This document shows positions 35,701 to 46,700 of a stretch of DNA of 64,000 bases, in pieces. The first letter of the stretch is position 1, and each line of letters starts with the position of its first letter. The notes under the pieces were generated by a model. The model was not told the DNA's origin. It saw only the letters and a list, made by a program, of their open reading frames with translations, and made no database searches. The DNA comes from Climacteris rufus (taxonomy: Eukaryota; Chordata; Aves; Passeriformes; Climacteridae), in NCBI GenBank assembly GCA_013398175.1, contig VZRZ01006827.1:2326742-2390741 (forward strand), in the 5' to 3' direction. Position numbers and translations under genes: made by a program.

Positions 35701-38700
35701 GAAAGAGGGCAGAGCAACACAAGGCACACAGCACAGCCTTCACTCTGTCAGCATGTCAAGCACAGGCTAAGAAGAGGAAATGTCTTCCATCACAACATAA
35801 GAACCAAATTTCTCTGTACAACAAGTGAATCTATGTCATACAGATTCTCAGGTACAGTGCTGCCTATATGCAAAACTGATCTTATTATTCTGGGATCTCT
35901 CATTTGTCATTACGGTTGGTTTCCTGCAGCTCCTTAAGGAACATATTCCTATTTATGATTAATAAATGCTTTGACTTTCCTACTTAATCTATTATTTTGC
36001 CTATCTAACCTATCTAATTTCAGGCTTGTCTCTCTATCAGCATTATTTATATAGCATAAAATTAGCTGCAGTATCTTACATTCCTTTTAGCAAAAGTAAA
36101 TATATCTGTCTGGAAAACTGCAAGGTTGCAGCTGGAGCTGGGCTGGTGCTATGTATTTACAAGTGTCAAAGTTCATGCCAACCCTTTAATGCAACGTCAT
36201 ACTTTCTTGATAGGTGAGCTCCTGACACACCTGGCTTATGCAGAACTTGAGTTCCAACACACAAAAAGTCAGTGGAAATTCTTGTAACTAACAGTTCCTG
36301 TTTATACAGCAGCCATGGAATCAATATGCAGGATAAAGTATCGCATTTTCTCAAGTCATGCACTTTTTATTTCATCTCAGCAAATCCCATAAGGCTGAGG
36401 CATTTTTGTAAGAATGTGAGCAATTTTGAGCTCTGTAGCAAATGCTGAGTGCTGTTGGATGCAGGCAGAGAGGAGCAGAAGAGAAAAAATACATTCCTTT
36501 GAATGTACTAATATAGAAGGCAATTAAGCAATATGACAATAATGAGCAATCACTCTGTCTCGTAATGTATGTTTTGCTTTAAAGAGCAGGTGATGACTCC
36601 TGGAAAACAATAATAAGTAACATAATGAAGTCTTGTCTACATAGGGATGTTACTTCAAATATTTCAGATGAGTTGGCTTGAGCATATTTGTAATGATTGT
36701 TTTAAAGTGGCTGGGCTTTCTTTTTTTGCACGAATGAAACCCAGGCTCAGCAGCCCTCAGCTATGAGCTGCATCCAGTTTATGAAAGGATTCTGCCCATT
36801 TTTGAGTGATTTTCCCTCATTGTATGTGATAAGGCTTATTTGCTGTCTGGCCCCTGAGTGCCCTCTTCTGTTACAAGATCATCTGGATTAAGTATGTTAT
36901 CACTCTTGCTGAATGCTGAGTGCTGAATGCTGCAATTCCAGTATGTGTGTGTTCCCCCAGACTCACACATTTTTTTTGAGCAGCATCTCTTTTCCTTCCG
37001 TGATATTCCCATGGGTTGTGTGTATTAGCACACCCAGCCCCAACTCTACAACATTGCCTCAAATATTAGTATTTGTGACTGTTGGCCAAACTGAATGCAA
37101 GAGAGAGACACTCCTGAGAAATGGACCAGTACCACCATAAAGCAAAATAATGCTGCCTTTTCTACAAGAACTGAAGGGATATGAACAGGACCTCCAGGAC
37201 TTCTGACTGTCCAGAATAGGATAAGCTGAGAAAGATTCATCCATGGGAAGTCAATGCTGAACCCCAGTATTGTAGGGGACTCCAGGTGACTTACCAGATC
37301 GGTCAAATGATGTCACTTGTATGTATGTTGAGATGTAGAAAGGAGATGTATGGAGTTGTAGAGTTCATATTGTTTTCAAACCACTAAATCAAAATGCAAA
37401 GACTGAAGTTACAAAAAGCTGTTTGAAATTCGGATAGATGGTTAGCTTCAAAATGCTGCTGAGACAAGTATTCCTATCGTGTGCTATATTATGTCATAGC
37501 TCTGCTTCTGTAAGCCAGGTGGTATCTGGATGCCATCACTGGCAGGGGAAAATGAGCTGTATGAACCATGAGCGTCTTTCCATCTGTTTGGCACCTCCTT
37601 CCCTACTGTGGTCATTGTGGTGCTCCACAAACAAGATCTCAATCTTCTGTCCCCACCTTGCACTTCTTGCTATGCGTCTGGGCTCACTGCTGCTCTTCCT
37701 GCCACTCAAATAACGTGGCAGCACTCCATGAGTTAAAAGGAATACAGATTGCAGGGCAGGCATATTTATTGCAACAGTGAATGCAGAAAGAAAAGCAATA
37801 GCAAATTTACTTTGTTTTATAATTTGTTCAGCATTCTTTAGCTCCTTTCACATTTTATGAGATGAATTACCAAAATTAGACATTTCAAAATGCTGAGATT
37901 ATAAAACACTTGTAATCAAATCTTTAGCAATATAAAATTCTTGGATTCAGGCCAATTGCTCTACAGTCTATTCCCTTCTAGTGCACATGATGCTGACCTG
38001 TGTGTGTTACAGGAGATCTTAGGGCAAAGATTGTGCTCCATTTTCACTATACACAGAGCAAAGCAATGCTGCCTTCTTGGTTTTTTACCTATATGGTCTC
38101 TCTCACTTCTGCAAATTAATATATTTCAGTACCCTTCCCTGCAGTGCTGCACATCTTTCTGGTTTATCTGTTGCCTTTTTTGGTAAGAGTTGCTCTCAGG
38201 TCTTGGAAACATACTTTGAGGTAACATTGCTGCAGAGATGCACATAGAACAGCAAACTTGAGTCCTGTTATTGCTCAGTAGCAGGATACTATTGCTTTCA
38301 TTAGCCCAGCATCTTCTTCCCTGCTTCCCATTCCAACACCAGCATGGATTTCTACAGAAAGGAGATGTAGAGAGAGAGAGGCTTCTTATTTTTTACACAC
38401 TGTGGGGTTCCCTGAGGACAACCACTTCCTAGGGAAGCCCAAACTGGAAAAACAGATGGGAATGACACTCTGAAATTGATAAAAAAAATATGAAACCTAT
38501 GATCATTGGCACTGAGTTCAGTGCAGAAATAACAAATAATTGCAATTTATCTCTGGCAATGAAGGCACCATTATGATGAGGAACATTAGCCTTACAACTT
38601 GTTTGATGCATAAAAAATATTTCAAAAAAGAAAAGGAGGATAGGAAAGACAAGTTCAAGGATTCTGTATGCATTCATCTGAATTTGATGAATATGTACTA

Positions 38701-39689
38701 ATTACTTTTACATTAATATATTAAGTAAATGTTACAGTTGAAGATATATGCAGAGAAACACAGAATTTCTCACATATATAGGTGTTTATACTCCATTTGA
38801 TGTTTTGTTTTCAGAATAACATTGCATTTGAGTTCACATGTCAAGACTATTACTGAGAACAATTCTTTTTATGTGGACCTGGGTTTTGCCTACAGCAAGA
38901 AGTAGTAAAGTTAATTTATAGAGCTTTCCTGTGGTGGATATACATATATCAGTCTAAAATTTAATATGCACAAGGTAATGTTAACTTGTTTTAGAAAGGA
39001 GATAAACTATGTCAACACAAGTTCCACTGTTAGTAGATGGGCATATTGTACAAGGCTATACTAGTATAACACATCAAACTAAGAAACAAAAGTGAAGAAT
39101 GAAAAAATAATGCCACTAAGTGTAATAGTTGTGCCAGTGCACTCAGTGATGAACACCTCTCTTTCCTATCAATTGCTGAAATAAGTAAAATTCTCAGGTG
39201 AATATTGTCATGGCAAACGTAGTAATAGCTTGTGCACTGAAGATAACTGATAATTAAACACCCAGGATGAAGCTGTCTGTCTGGAGAACTAAGGATGCCA
39301 CGGCAGAAGAGCCACAAGAGAGCTAAGAAGGTGATGAGTAAAAGCACTCTTGTCTGTTAGCTGAGGTGGTGACATCCTTTGTGCGGCCTCGGGGATCACA
39401 GGAGAAAGGGAGGGATATGGGAGCAGTTTGAACAGGTCCATGGCCCAGGGTGTCTATGGTAGAAAGAGGAGACCGAAGCAATATAGTTTCTCTGAGTTCC
39501 TACAATATAAAGAGAGTCTTTCCATGACCAAAAAACCAAAAAAAAAAATCACCAAAACCCCCCCACCAAACAAACAAAAAAAGAGCCTTTTTGGCAGGGG
39601 AGAGATCCTCTTGAGATTTTTCAGAAGGTTGTTTCTGTCAAAATTAATAATAATAGCAGCAAAAGTCTGTTCAGCAAAGGGGCATCACC
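32757..39689. other. Intergenic DNA, no gene recognised
   Basis: AT-rich DNA up to the second CpG island. Candidate frames (33,296-33,553; 35,602-35,937; 37,438-37,713; 38,429-38,677 minus; 39,030-39,347 minus) have no recognisable domain, no plausible exon chain and overlap other frames. No repeat family was identified, apart from an A- and C-rich low-complexity patch at about 39,530-39,585. Confidence 0.55.
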
Positions 39690-40284
39690 ATGTGAATGCC
39701 TGTTACCGTGGGAAAGCCATACCCGGGCACAGAGAGGCACCGGGAACGGTAAGGGCGGAGGTGGAGCGGGGCTGCCCTGCCGAGGAGCGGGCCTGGCTGG
39801 CAGGTGCCGGGGCAGTGCCCGAGCACAGTGCCGCTCTCCCGGCGTGCGAGGGCAGGGCCGCGCCGTGAGACGCAGCTGCCCGTGCCCAGTTCCGTGGGAG
39901 CCGCCGTGACAGCCGCGGCAGCTCTTCCTGGAGAGCACCGCGCGTCCCGTCCCCTGACGTTGCAGCCAACAACCGGCGAGGTCTCACGGGGAGATACAGA
40001 GGATCGCTTCGACCTGGCAGGGGGAAAAAAAACCCAAAGCAACACCAATGAGAGGGAAGAAAAATAAAATTAAACATCAACCCCGTGCTTGAAAACCGCG
40101 CGGTTTAATGTCCAGCCACAGGTGGCTGAAGTTGCAGCAGGCTTACGGACGGGGAGCAGAGCGGTGGGACGGCGCTGCCCAGAGGAGAGCTCGGGGTCCC
40201 CGGCCCGGCGGAAGAAGGCTGTGCCCGCCTGCGGTCGGCACCGGCACCGCCTCCGCCTCCGCCGCCTCCCGCGCTGGCCGGGCC

Positions 40285-40303
40285 GGCGCCGCCGCCGCCG
40301 CCT
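40285..40303. repeat. (GCC)n trinucleotide run in promoter
   Basis: Five to six GCC units, following a CGCCTC-rich stretch at about 40,246-40,270. It lies upstream of the proposed transcription start. GC-rich triplet runs like this are often length-variable. Confidence 0.75.
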
Positions 40304-40320
40304 ACAAGTCCCGTCATGCC
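40302..40320 (+). promoter_or_regulatory. ZNF143-like promoter motif
   Basis: Reads CTACAAGTCCCGTCATGCC, matching the core and spacing of ACTACAATTCCCAGCATGC including the CATGC end. It lies about 120 bases upstream of the YY1-like site and proposed start, a typical position for a housekeeping promoter. Confidence 0.6.
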
Positions 40321-40389
40321 GCGCGCCGTCGCGGCCGCTGCCGTCGCGCCCCGTCCCCCTCCCGCGCCGCTCCCCGCCCACTGCCGGCA

Positions 40390-40399
40390 GCGCACGCGC
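40390..40399. promoter_or_regulatory. NRF1-like site followed by Sp1-like GC box
   Basis: GCGCACGCGC fits the near-palindromic NRF1 consensus GCGCANGCGC. It is followed at 40,401-40,412 by GCGGGGGCGGCG, an Sp1-type GC box. Both are common in CpG-island promoters. Confidence 0.5.
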
Positions 40400-40428
40400 A
40401 GCGGGGGCGGCGTCCGGGGCAAGTCTCC

Positions 40429-40446
40429 CCAATGTAAGATGGTGGC
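40429..40446 (+). promoter_or_regulatory. CCAAT box and YY1-like element near the proposed start
   Basis: CCAAT at 40,429-40,433 is followed directly by AAGATGGTGGC at 40,436-40,446, one base from the YY1 consensus AAGATGGCGGC. YY1 sites in this orientation usually lie just downstream of a start and point along the transcript, supporting rightward transcription from about here. Confidence 0.55.
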
Positions 40447-40764
40447 CGGGCTGGCAGTGGAGCGCCCCGAGCTCGGAGATCGCCCGTCCCTCGCGTAAAG
40501 GTCGTCGGAGCAGCCGCCCGAGCGCCCGGCCGGCTGCCGCCGCACGTCCCGCCCCAGGAACGCAGCTGCGGGTTTCTTCCCCTCCGCTTCTCTCTCTCTT
40601 TCCTCGCCGCCGCTCTCCTTCCCTCCCCACCCTTCTCCTCCTTTTCCCCTCGCCTCCTTCCCCGCACGCTCACTCACTCGGCCGGCCGCCCCCGCCGCGC
40701 CGGGCAGCCTGAGAGGGAGAGCCGCGCACACGCACCGCGGGCCGGGCAGGCAGGAGGAAGGCGG
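40440..40764 (+). other. CNOT4: Proposed non-coding exon 1 (5' UTR) of CNOT4
   Basis: Bounded on the left by the YY1-like element and on the right by GCGG/GTGAGT, a full consensus donor. It contains a long pyrimidine-rich tract at about 40,573-40,663. The exact start is not visible. The assignment to CNOT4 is by gene order. An unrelated non-coding transcript is possible. Confidence 0.5.
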
Positions 40765-43700
40765 GTGAGTGCGAGCTGAAGGCCGGGCCGGGAAGGAGGG
40801 AGGGAGGGAGGGAAGGAGAGACGAGGAGGAGGCGGGGGGGAGCCGGGCCGCTCTGACTACGAGAGCGCCGAGGCTTGGCTGGGACGGCGCAGGCCGCAGC
40901 CCACCCTCCGGTGCAACCCCGGCGACGGGGGGACGCGCCGGGCCGCTGCCGTGCGCCGAGGGCACCGGGCCGCGAGAGGAGGGCGCGGGGGCGAGCGGGC
41001 GGCTCCTCTTCCCCGGGGGGTGCCGGGGAAGGGGCTCCCTCCGTGCCGCTACCCGGAGGAGGCTGTATTTATTTCCTTCTCGCCGCCCCGGCGCGGGGAA
41101 GCCCTTGGGCCGGGTCGGGCCACCGGCCGGGGGCGCGGAGGGACGGTGGCCCCGGAGCCGCTCGCCTGTGCCGGGGCAGGCCGGCGCAGCCAGGCGCGGG
41201 CATCGCGGCATGAATCACTTAGAATTTGCGTGGAAATTTCCTCTTTCCTCTTCTTCCTCTTCCCCGGAGCCAGGCTCCATTTCTTCTTGTGATATGCACT
41301 TTTTTCCTGAGCGAGAGAGAGAGACAGAAATAAATGGTAAATGGCAGCCTCTTAATTTTGGTGTTATTTTGGACAGTCCATGTAACCTCCCGAGATTTGT
41401 CCGTCAGTAAAATAACCGGTAACTTTCTGTCTCCTACTTGCAAAATCCTAGAAGCTCTTTCCATTTTGTGCATTAGCAGAAGCAAATGACAGGGCTGTGT
41501 ACGGGTGCTCATTCTACTCTCCTGCAGTTCCACCTGCCAGTCTAAAAGTGAGCTGCCGGTGTCTTCGTATGTACAGTAAAGGGGAGGGAAAATACACTAG
41601 ATAATTATCTTTAAAAGCTTTGTTACCATCCCAGAAAGGATTTAATTGTCCATGGCTTGTATGCTTCTGTCAGTGTGGTAATACCAAGTGTGTCGTTTGT
41701 AGGAGAAGCAGCTCTCTCCAGAGCATATGTTAATGTAAGCAAAACCTATCGGCTAGTTCAAGCTGTGGGAAGTCTAGACCTGCAGATGTGGCTTACTCCT
41801 GTCCAAAAGTTTTAGAGGTTAATGTTGGCCAGTCACATGTTTACTGAGCCTGTACAGGTTTCTAACTCTGTGTTTTAACTGTCTGTGTTTTGTTGTAGTT
41901 TTGAAATGTCTTGACTTGAACATCCCTGTACTTCGACTTCATGTTCATGTAAACATGGTGTCTGGCACTAGCAGAAGAGCACTCATACTGAAAGATGAAT
42001 ATGTAGAAGAATGAAATTTTTTCTAGCTCCTTTCACTGCTTAAAAAGGAAAGGGAAAAGAGGGAAAATAAAATACAGGCTTATGATGAGCAGGGAATAAA
42101 ACAGCTGTTTGACTCAAGAGGGTGAATTCGTTTCAGGTGGCCTACAAATAATGAAATATGCTGCTAGTTTCTTAGTGTCTCTGTAATAATGTAGTGATAT
42201 AATGCGTGGTCTAGGATTCAGCTGTGCTGCACCTTAGGCTTTTGGAATTCTGTGATAGAGTTTCCATTTCATAAACAAGATGAACACATGCAAGTGTTTA
42301 GAAATGCTTGGCGGATGAACTTGGCTGAATTGCAAACTAAGTTCATTTTAGGGGAAAAGATTGTTTTGGAAAGGGGAAATACAATTATAAAATTGTCTTC
42401 TTTTGACTTGTATGTTTCTTCAGATGCCTCTTTATTAGCTTTTGAAATTATGAGTGTTGGAGGTTCCTAACAGCTTTTCCCTTTACAGAGAAAAGGTGGT
42501 GAGTGTCTGTCAGGAATAATGCTTTACTAGTTTCTTGGTACCTTAGAAAGTTTCAGAGTATCCTTAGAGTGTCCACTTTTTGGGGTAAAAAAGCTGTTGA
42601 GAGACTATACACAGGTATGTGGCTCTTTTTATTTAATTAAAAAATAATCTCTATGTCCAAATACATGTTTACCTTCATGGCTGATGTTCATAAAAGTTAG
42701 GATATCCGTTGTGACTTAAATGTTTTGAAATTGCTCTCACCAAGATCCTAAGTGTATGGGCCCTGAAGGCTTTACTCTGGTAACTATTTCTCAAAATTTC
42801 CCCTGCCTCTTTGAAAGAAAGGAGATTGTCTCAAACAGAGACAATCTGCTCTGTAAGCACAGGTAACTTAAGTGGCTGATCATAGATTGCATCTTGGGCC
42901 TTGGTTGCTCTGGTAAGATGAGGCTGATCTCTAGGCCTCAACACATGCTGAAAGGAAATTACTTGCTCAGCAAGACTGCTAGGGTCAAGGGTTCCTAAAC
43001 TTTCACACGGTGAATAGTGCCTTGGGTTATACACACCACCTCTTGTCCCTCTTGCAATTGTGCGGTATTGCTGAGATAACGTAAGTGCATGCGTGAAGGA
43101 CTGTGTAACTTACCTTGCTTCAGTGTCCTGAATGCTTCCTCTCTGTAAAGATGTTCATGCTTACTTTTATTTTTCCAGTGTGTATCTTTCTATCTGCTTA
43201 GTCTCCCTTTTATTGGATATGGAAACAGTGTGAGGAGCTAGAGCTCTATGAATAAATAGAGCCCCCATCTCTGTGGGCCCTCCTCTTCTGGTTCTTGGAG
43301 AATAGTCTAGGAATTTATTCCTTTCAGGAGATTGGTTAACATTTGTTAACATTTTTAACAACTGCAAACACTTTCCAGACTTGGAAAATTAAGTATAGCA
43401 GCAAATGGTTTGGCATGGCTTTAGCTGCTGCTCAGACCTTCTGGTTCTTCCTGTAAGCAAATTGGGAGGGCAATACAAGTGTCTGGCAGGAAATATGGAT
43501 ATAACCTCTGGAAGTAAAAGCATGTATGTATTTTGGCATTAAACTATTTGGATCAGCTAGGTGCATGTTTTTATCAAGCTGGGGTTTTTTTCTGTCACAC
43601 CAGAAACTTTGATATGCTTGATTTTGTCAGATGGCATTTTTCTTGTATGATTTTGAAAAAGAAATCTTTATCATTTCCTTATTTCAAAACTCTATCCAAG

Positions 43701-46700
43701 ATTATACAAATTTAGTGAACGTTCAGAATACATTCTGGTTAGTTGTTATTACGCTGGCTGCATCAGCTTAAGGGGAAGAATTAGTGTTTAAACTAGTGAT
43801 TTCCACATAGTACTAAGATCAAGTAAGTTGTGTGGCAGTATGTTTTACTTTCCTTCCACTTGGCTGTTCTGGGAACATGACAACTCCAAGGTATTTCTAG
43901 GAGGAGTCTATCATTTAAATGGAGCTTGCAAGTGTTTTCTAAACACATATGTACAAAATAAGGTATTCATAAATCTCATGCATGTGCTTTAGCAACTTGA
44001 GAAAGCCTGCATCCAAAACTATCAGGACAAATACAGGCCAAGAGAATGACATTTCTCATCCTTTTCTGTGTATCCTGAAAGCTATATACTGTGTTTTTAT
44101 TCTGGAGCAGAATGTTAGTGTTAATTTCATAATGATTGATCAATCATTTGTGTGTTCTTATTAAAGTATTTCATCTGTTGCTCGTTTCCAAACTGGGGAA
44201 AGTAGGAATTTTTTTGTCTTTTGATCACTGAGTTAAAAATAAAGGTGGATATAGAGATCAAGCAAACATGCTACTGAATTTGGTGGAAAGGGACTTGGAT
44301 CTTTGGACCTGTTCTCTGAGCAGTGCTGTCTGATTTTGATCTGGTTCTGTTTTCTTGCAAGGGAAGAAGAGAAAACTTCATCTGTCTGTGAATAGCTTTA
44401 TAATGTACTGTGATCCCAGCATCTGTTTCTTCGATCTTGCTGTTGTATTAGAGAGCAATAGATGCCTTATATGAAGTGGGTTTCAATTGACTACAAAATC
44501 TGATGTAAAGTAATTGTACTTCTGCATGTCTTGGTTGTGAGATGAAGGTCTCTTGTTGTATGTAGCACAGGTCCTTGGACTGTCCCTTTCTGGGCTTTGA
44601 GTATTTTACTCTTCACAGCTTAGCAGTCCTTCATTTCTGATATTGCAATATTTTGTATTTGATTGCAAGTATCAATTATTAGCACTAGAAATTTGGTGTG
44701 GTGTTTTTGTGTTGTTGGGATTTGGGTTTTTTGTTTTTCTTTTTCAAAACAAATCAAGTGGAAGAAACTGCAATAATGGCACACTTTTCTGTCTTCACTT
44801 TTAACTTCTCATGAATTCTTCAAATTCGGAACAGAATCACAGGAGCTTTGTAGGGATGGCAAAAGCTGTGATGGGCGTCTGTACTGCGATTTTCAAGTAG
44901 TGCTTCATACCAGGTTTTACTTTGGCACATGTTTAGGCCTTTTATGTGGTGGAGTGCTTATGTTTCAGACTACTGAGCTCTGATCTTTTCCTTGCTTAAC
45001 AGAAGGGGCATTTATTTTTCCCGGTGTGGATGTTCTTAAGTGTTTTCTTCCACGTAAGATTTGATATGCAAAAGTAGTAACTAAAAGGGTTGCAGTTTTA
45101 GTCATTGTAGGATTAAAAAACTGTGTAGGAAGACTTGCTAACAATTTTCCGGGTTAATTTGTTTCAGGAACACCTGAATTCAACAGATGACATTTATTTG
45201 AAAGCAGGCTTCATGTTATACTTCGGTTTAAATTTTCTTTCACGTGTATAGATTTAACGTGCATCCTGTTTGAATAGTGTTTATTAATTTTAATGTGCAA
45301 GATCCATGAGCTAAGACACCTCAAGTGTGAAATACTGTACTTGCAGGTGGAGTAGTTTTGTTATTTCTAAACCGCTCATTACTTTACAATAAGTTGCCAT
45401 CTTAAAAAAAAAAAAAGCCAACAACAAACAAACAGAATCTGAGTGCAGGACTGGGAGGAAATAATGAAATTAGATTTAAATGTGCTTTGGAACTGCCTAC
45501 CTGAGTAAGTTTAAGTGATGAAAGTTTTGATGAAGGTTATGTGCCAGATAGGTAAGCATGTGCTGGCTGTTGTTCAGTGTTTTTGTGCTACAGCCTAGAA
45601 ATATAGAAAAACGGGATAGGGAAGAAGTATGTAGCAGTAATCACTAGATGTCGGGAGAAAGTGTTCAACTCTTTTTCTTTCTCTGTCTCCTCTCCAGATA
45701 CAATGAATGAAGATGGGTATGTGTAGAGATAGCTGTGCCTGTCAGTTAAAGACCTAAAGCCTCTCTGTGACCTGTAGATGTTACCTTGAGCTGTTGGACA
45801 TTGCAAAAATAGAAGCTATTCCCTGACTTTGAGTAGCTCCTGCTTCATTGCATGTGACTTTTTTTTTTTAATTGAATGAAATCTAGAAGTAGTCTTTAGT
45901 ATCTCATTCATAAAATGTGTCCTCTGAGAGCTCTTAAACTAGCATAAAATAAAAGGCCAAAACTTGCTAGGTCAAAATTAGTGTTTATAGGTCAATGTGC
46001 CTAGTAGTTTGTTTGAATGCATTTCCTTCATTCAGTGTGAACTGTAGAGGCCCCTAAACTCCTGAAGTTATGTTAAACACACTGGTCTGAATGAGAGAGG
46101 CCCAGTAGCATTAATCCAGTTTGTCCAGTGAGTTAATCTTTCTTCCATTTATCATGTAACTGCTGCTCCTCTGAAGGAGCCTTCTTGCATGTGTTTCTGT
46201 TGATCGTTTAGCGAGTTGAATCCCTTTTCCTAAGAAGGCAATCTTTCCTTTTATGAAACTTCATCCTAGGTTAAGGGTCAAGTAATTTATAACTGAGGAA
46301 CCATATTAGAGAAATTAGAGCTTCTTGCCATCTTTGAGAGCTCCTTTGCTAATCCTTTCATTTAGTAAAGCATATATTTAACATATTAATGTGGTTCACA
46401 GTTAGCGGCAAACTGGTTCTAGAACATAGGTGGTAAGTCTGAAACCAGAAGATGATCATTGGTCTTCCTTTGCATAACTGTTAGTGTAAGTTGAAAATAT
46501 GGAAGAACAGCTGGTAAGTGTATGGAAATAGCAGCTCTTATACTCATCAAGCTGTCTTCTGCACATGGGTAGTGTCGTCATCTGGCTGGATTACAGTCTC
46601 ATTTGAGTCTTGAATAGTGGTTATAATTGTAAGCATACTTTGAGGTTGGTCCATTCTTGTGTTTTCACCAGTGTAGTGGCTTCCTCCTCTAATTGAGCCC

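Larger units (their letters stand above)
39690..41215 (+). promoter_or_regulatory. CNOT4: CpG-island promoter, probably of CNOT4
   Basis: About 1.5 kb of very GC- and CpG-rich DNA with a cluster of plus-oriented promoter motifs at 40,300-40,447 and a strong splice donor at 40,765. In vertebrates CNOT4 (E3 ubiquitin ligase subunit of the CCR4-NOT complex) lies head-to-head with NUP205 and begins with a non-coding exon, which fits the orientation and spacing here. No CNOT4 coding sequence is in the window, so the assignment rests on gene order. The long GC-rich frames within (for example 40,105-41,211 minus, 40,769-41,410 plus) are treated as by-products of composition. Confidence 0.65.

Noticed and set aside
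39428..39868. 146-residue plus-strand frame at the left edge of the island
   Set aside because: Lysine-rich then arginine/alanine-rich translation that follows the change in base composition; no homology, Kozak support or splice context.
40105..41211. 368-residue minus-strand reading frame in the CpG island
   Set aside because: GC-rich DNA lacks stop codons in all frames; the translation is low-complexity R/G/P/A/S-rich, and overlapping frames on the other strand are equally long. No domain was seen.
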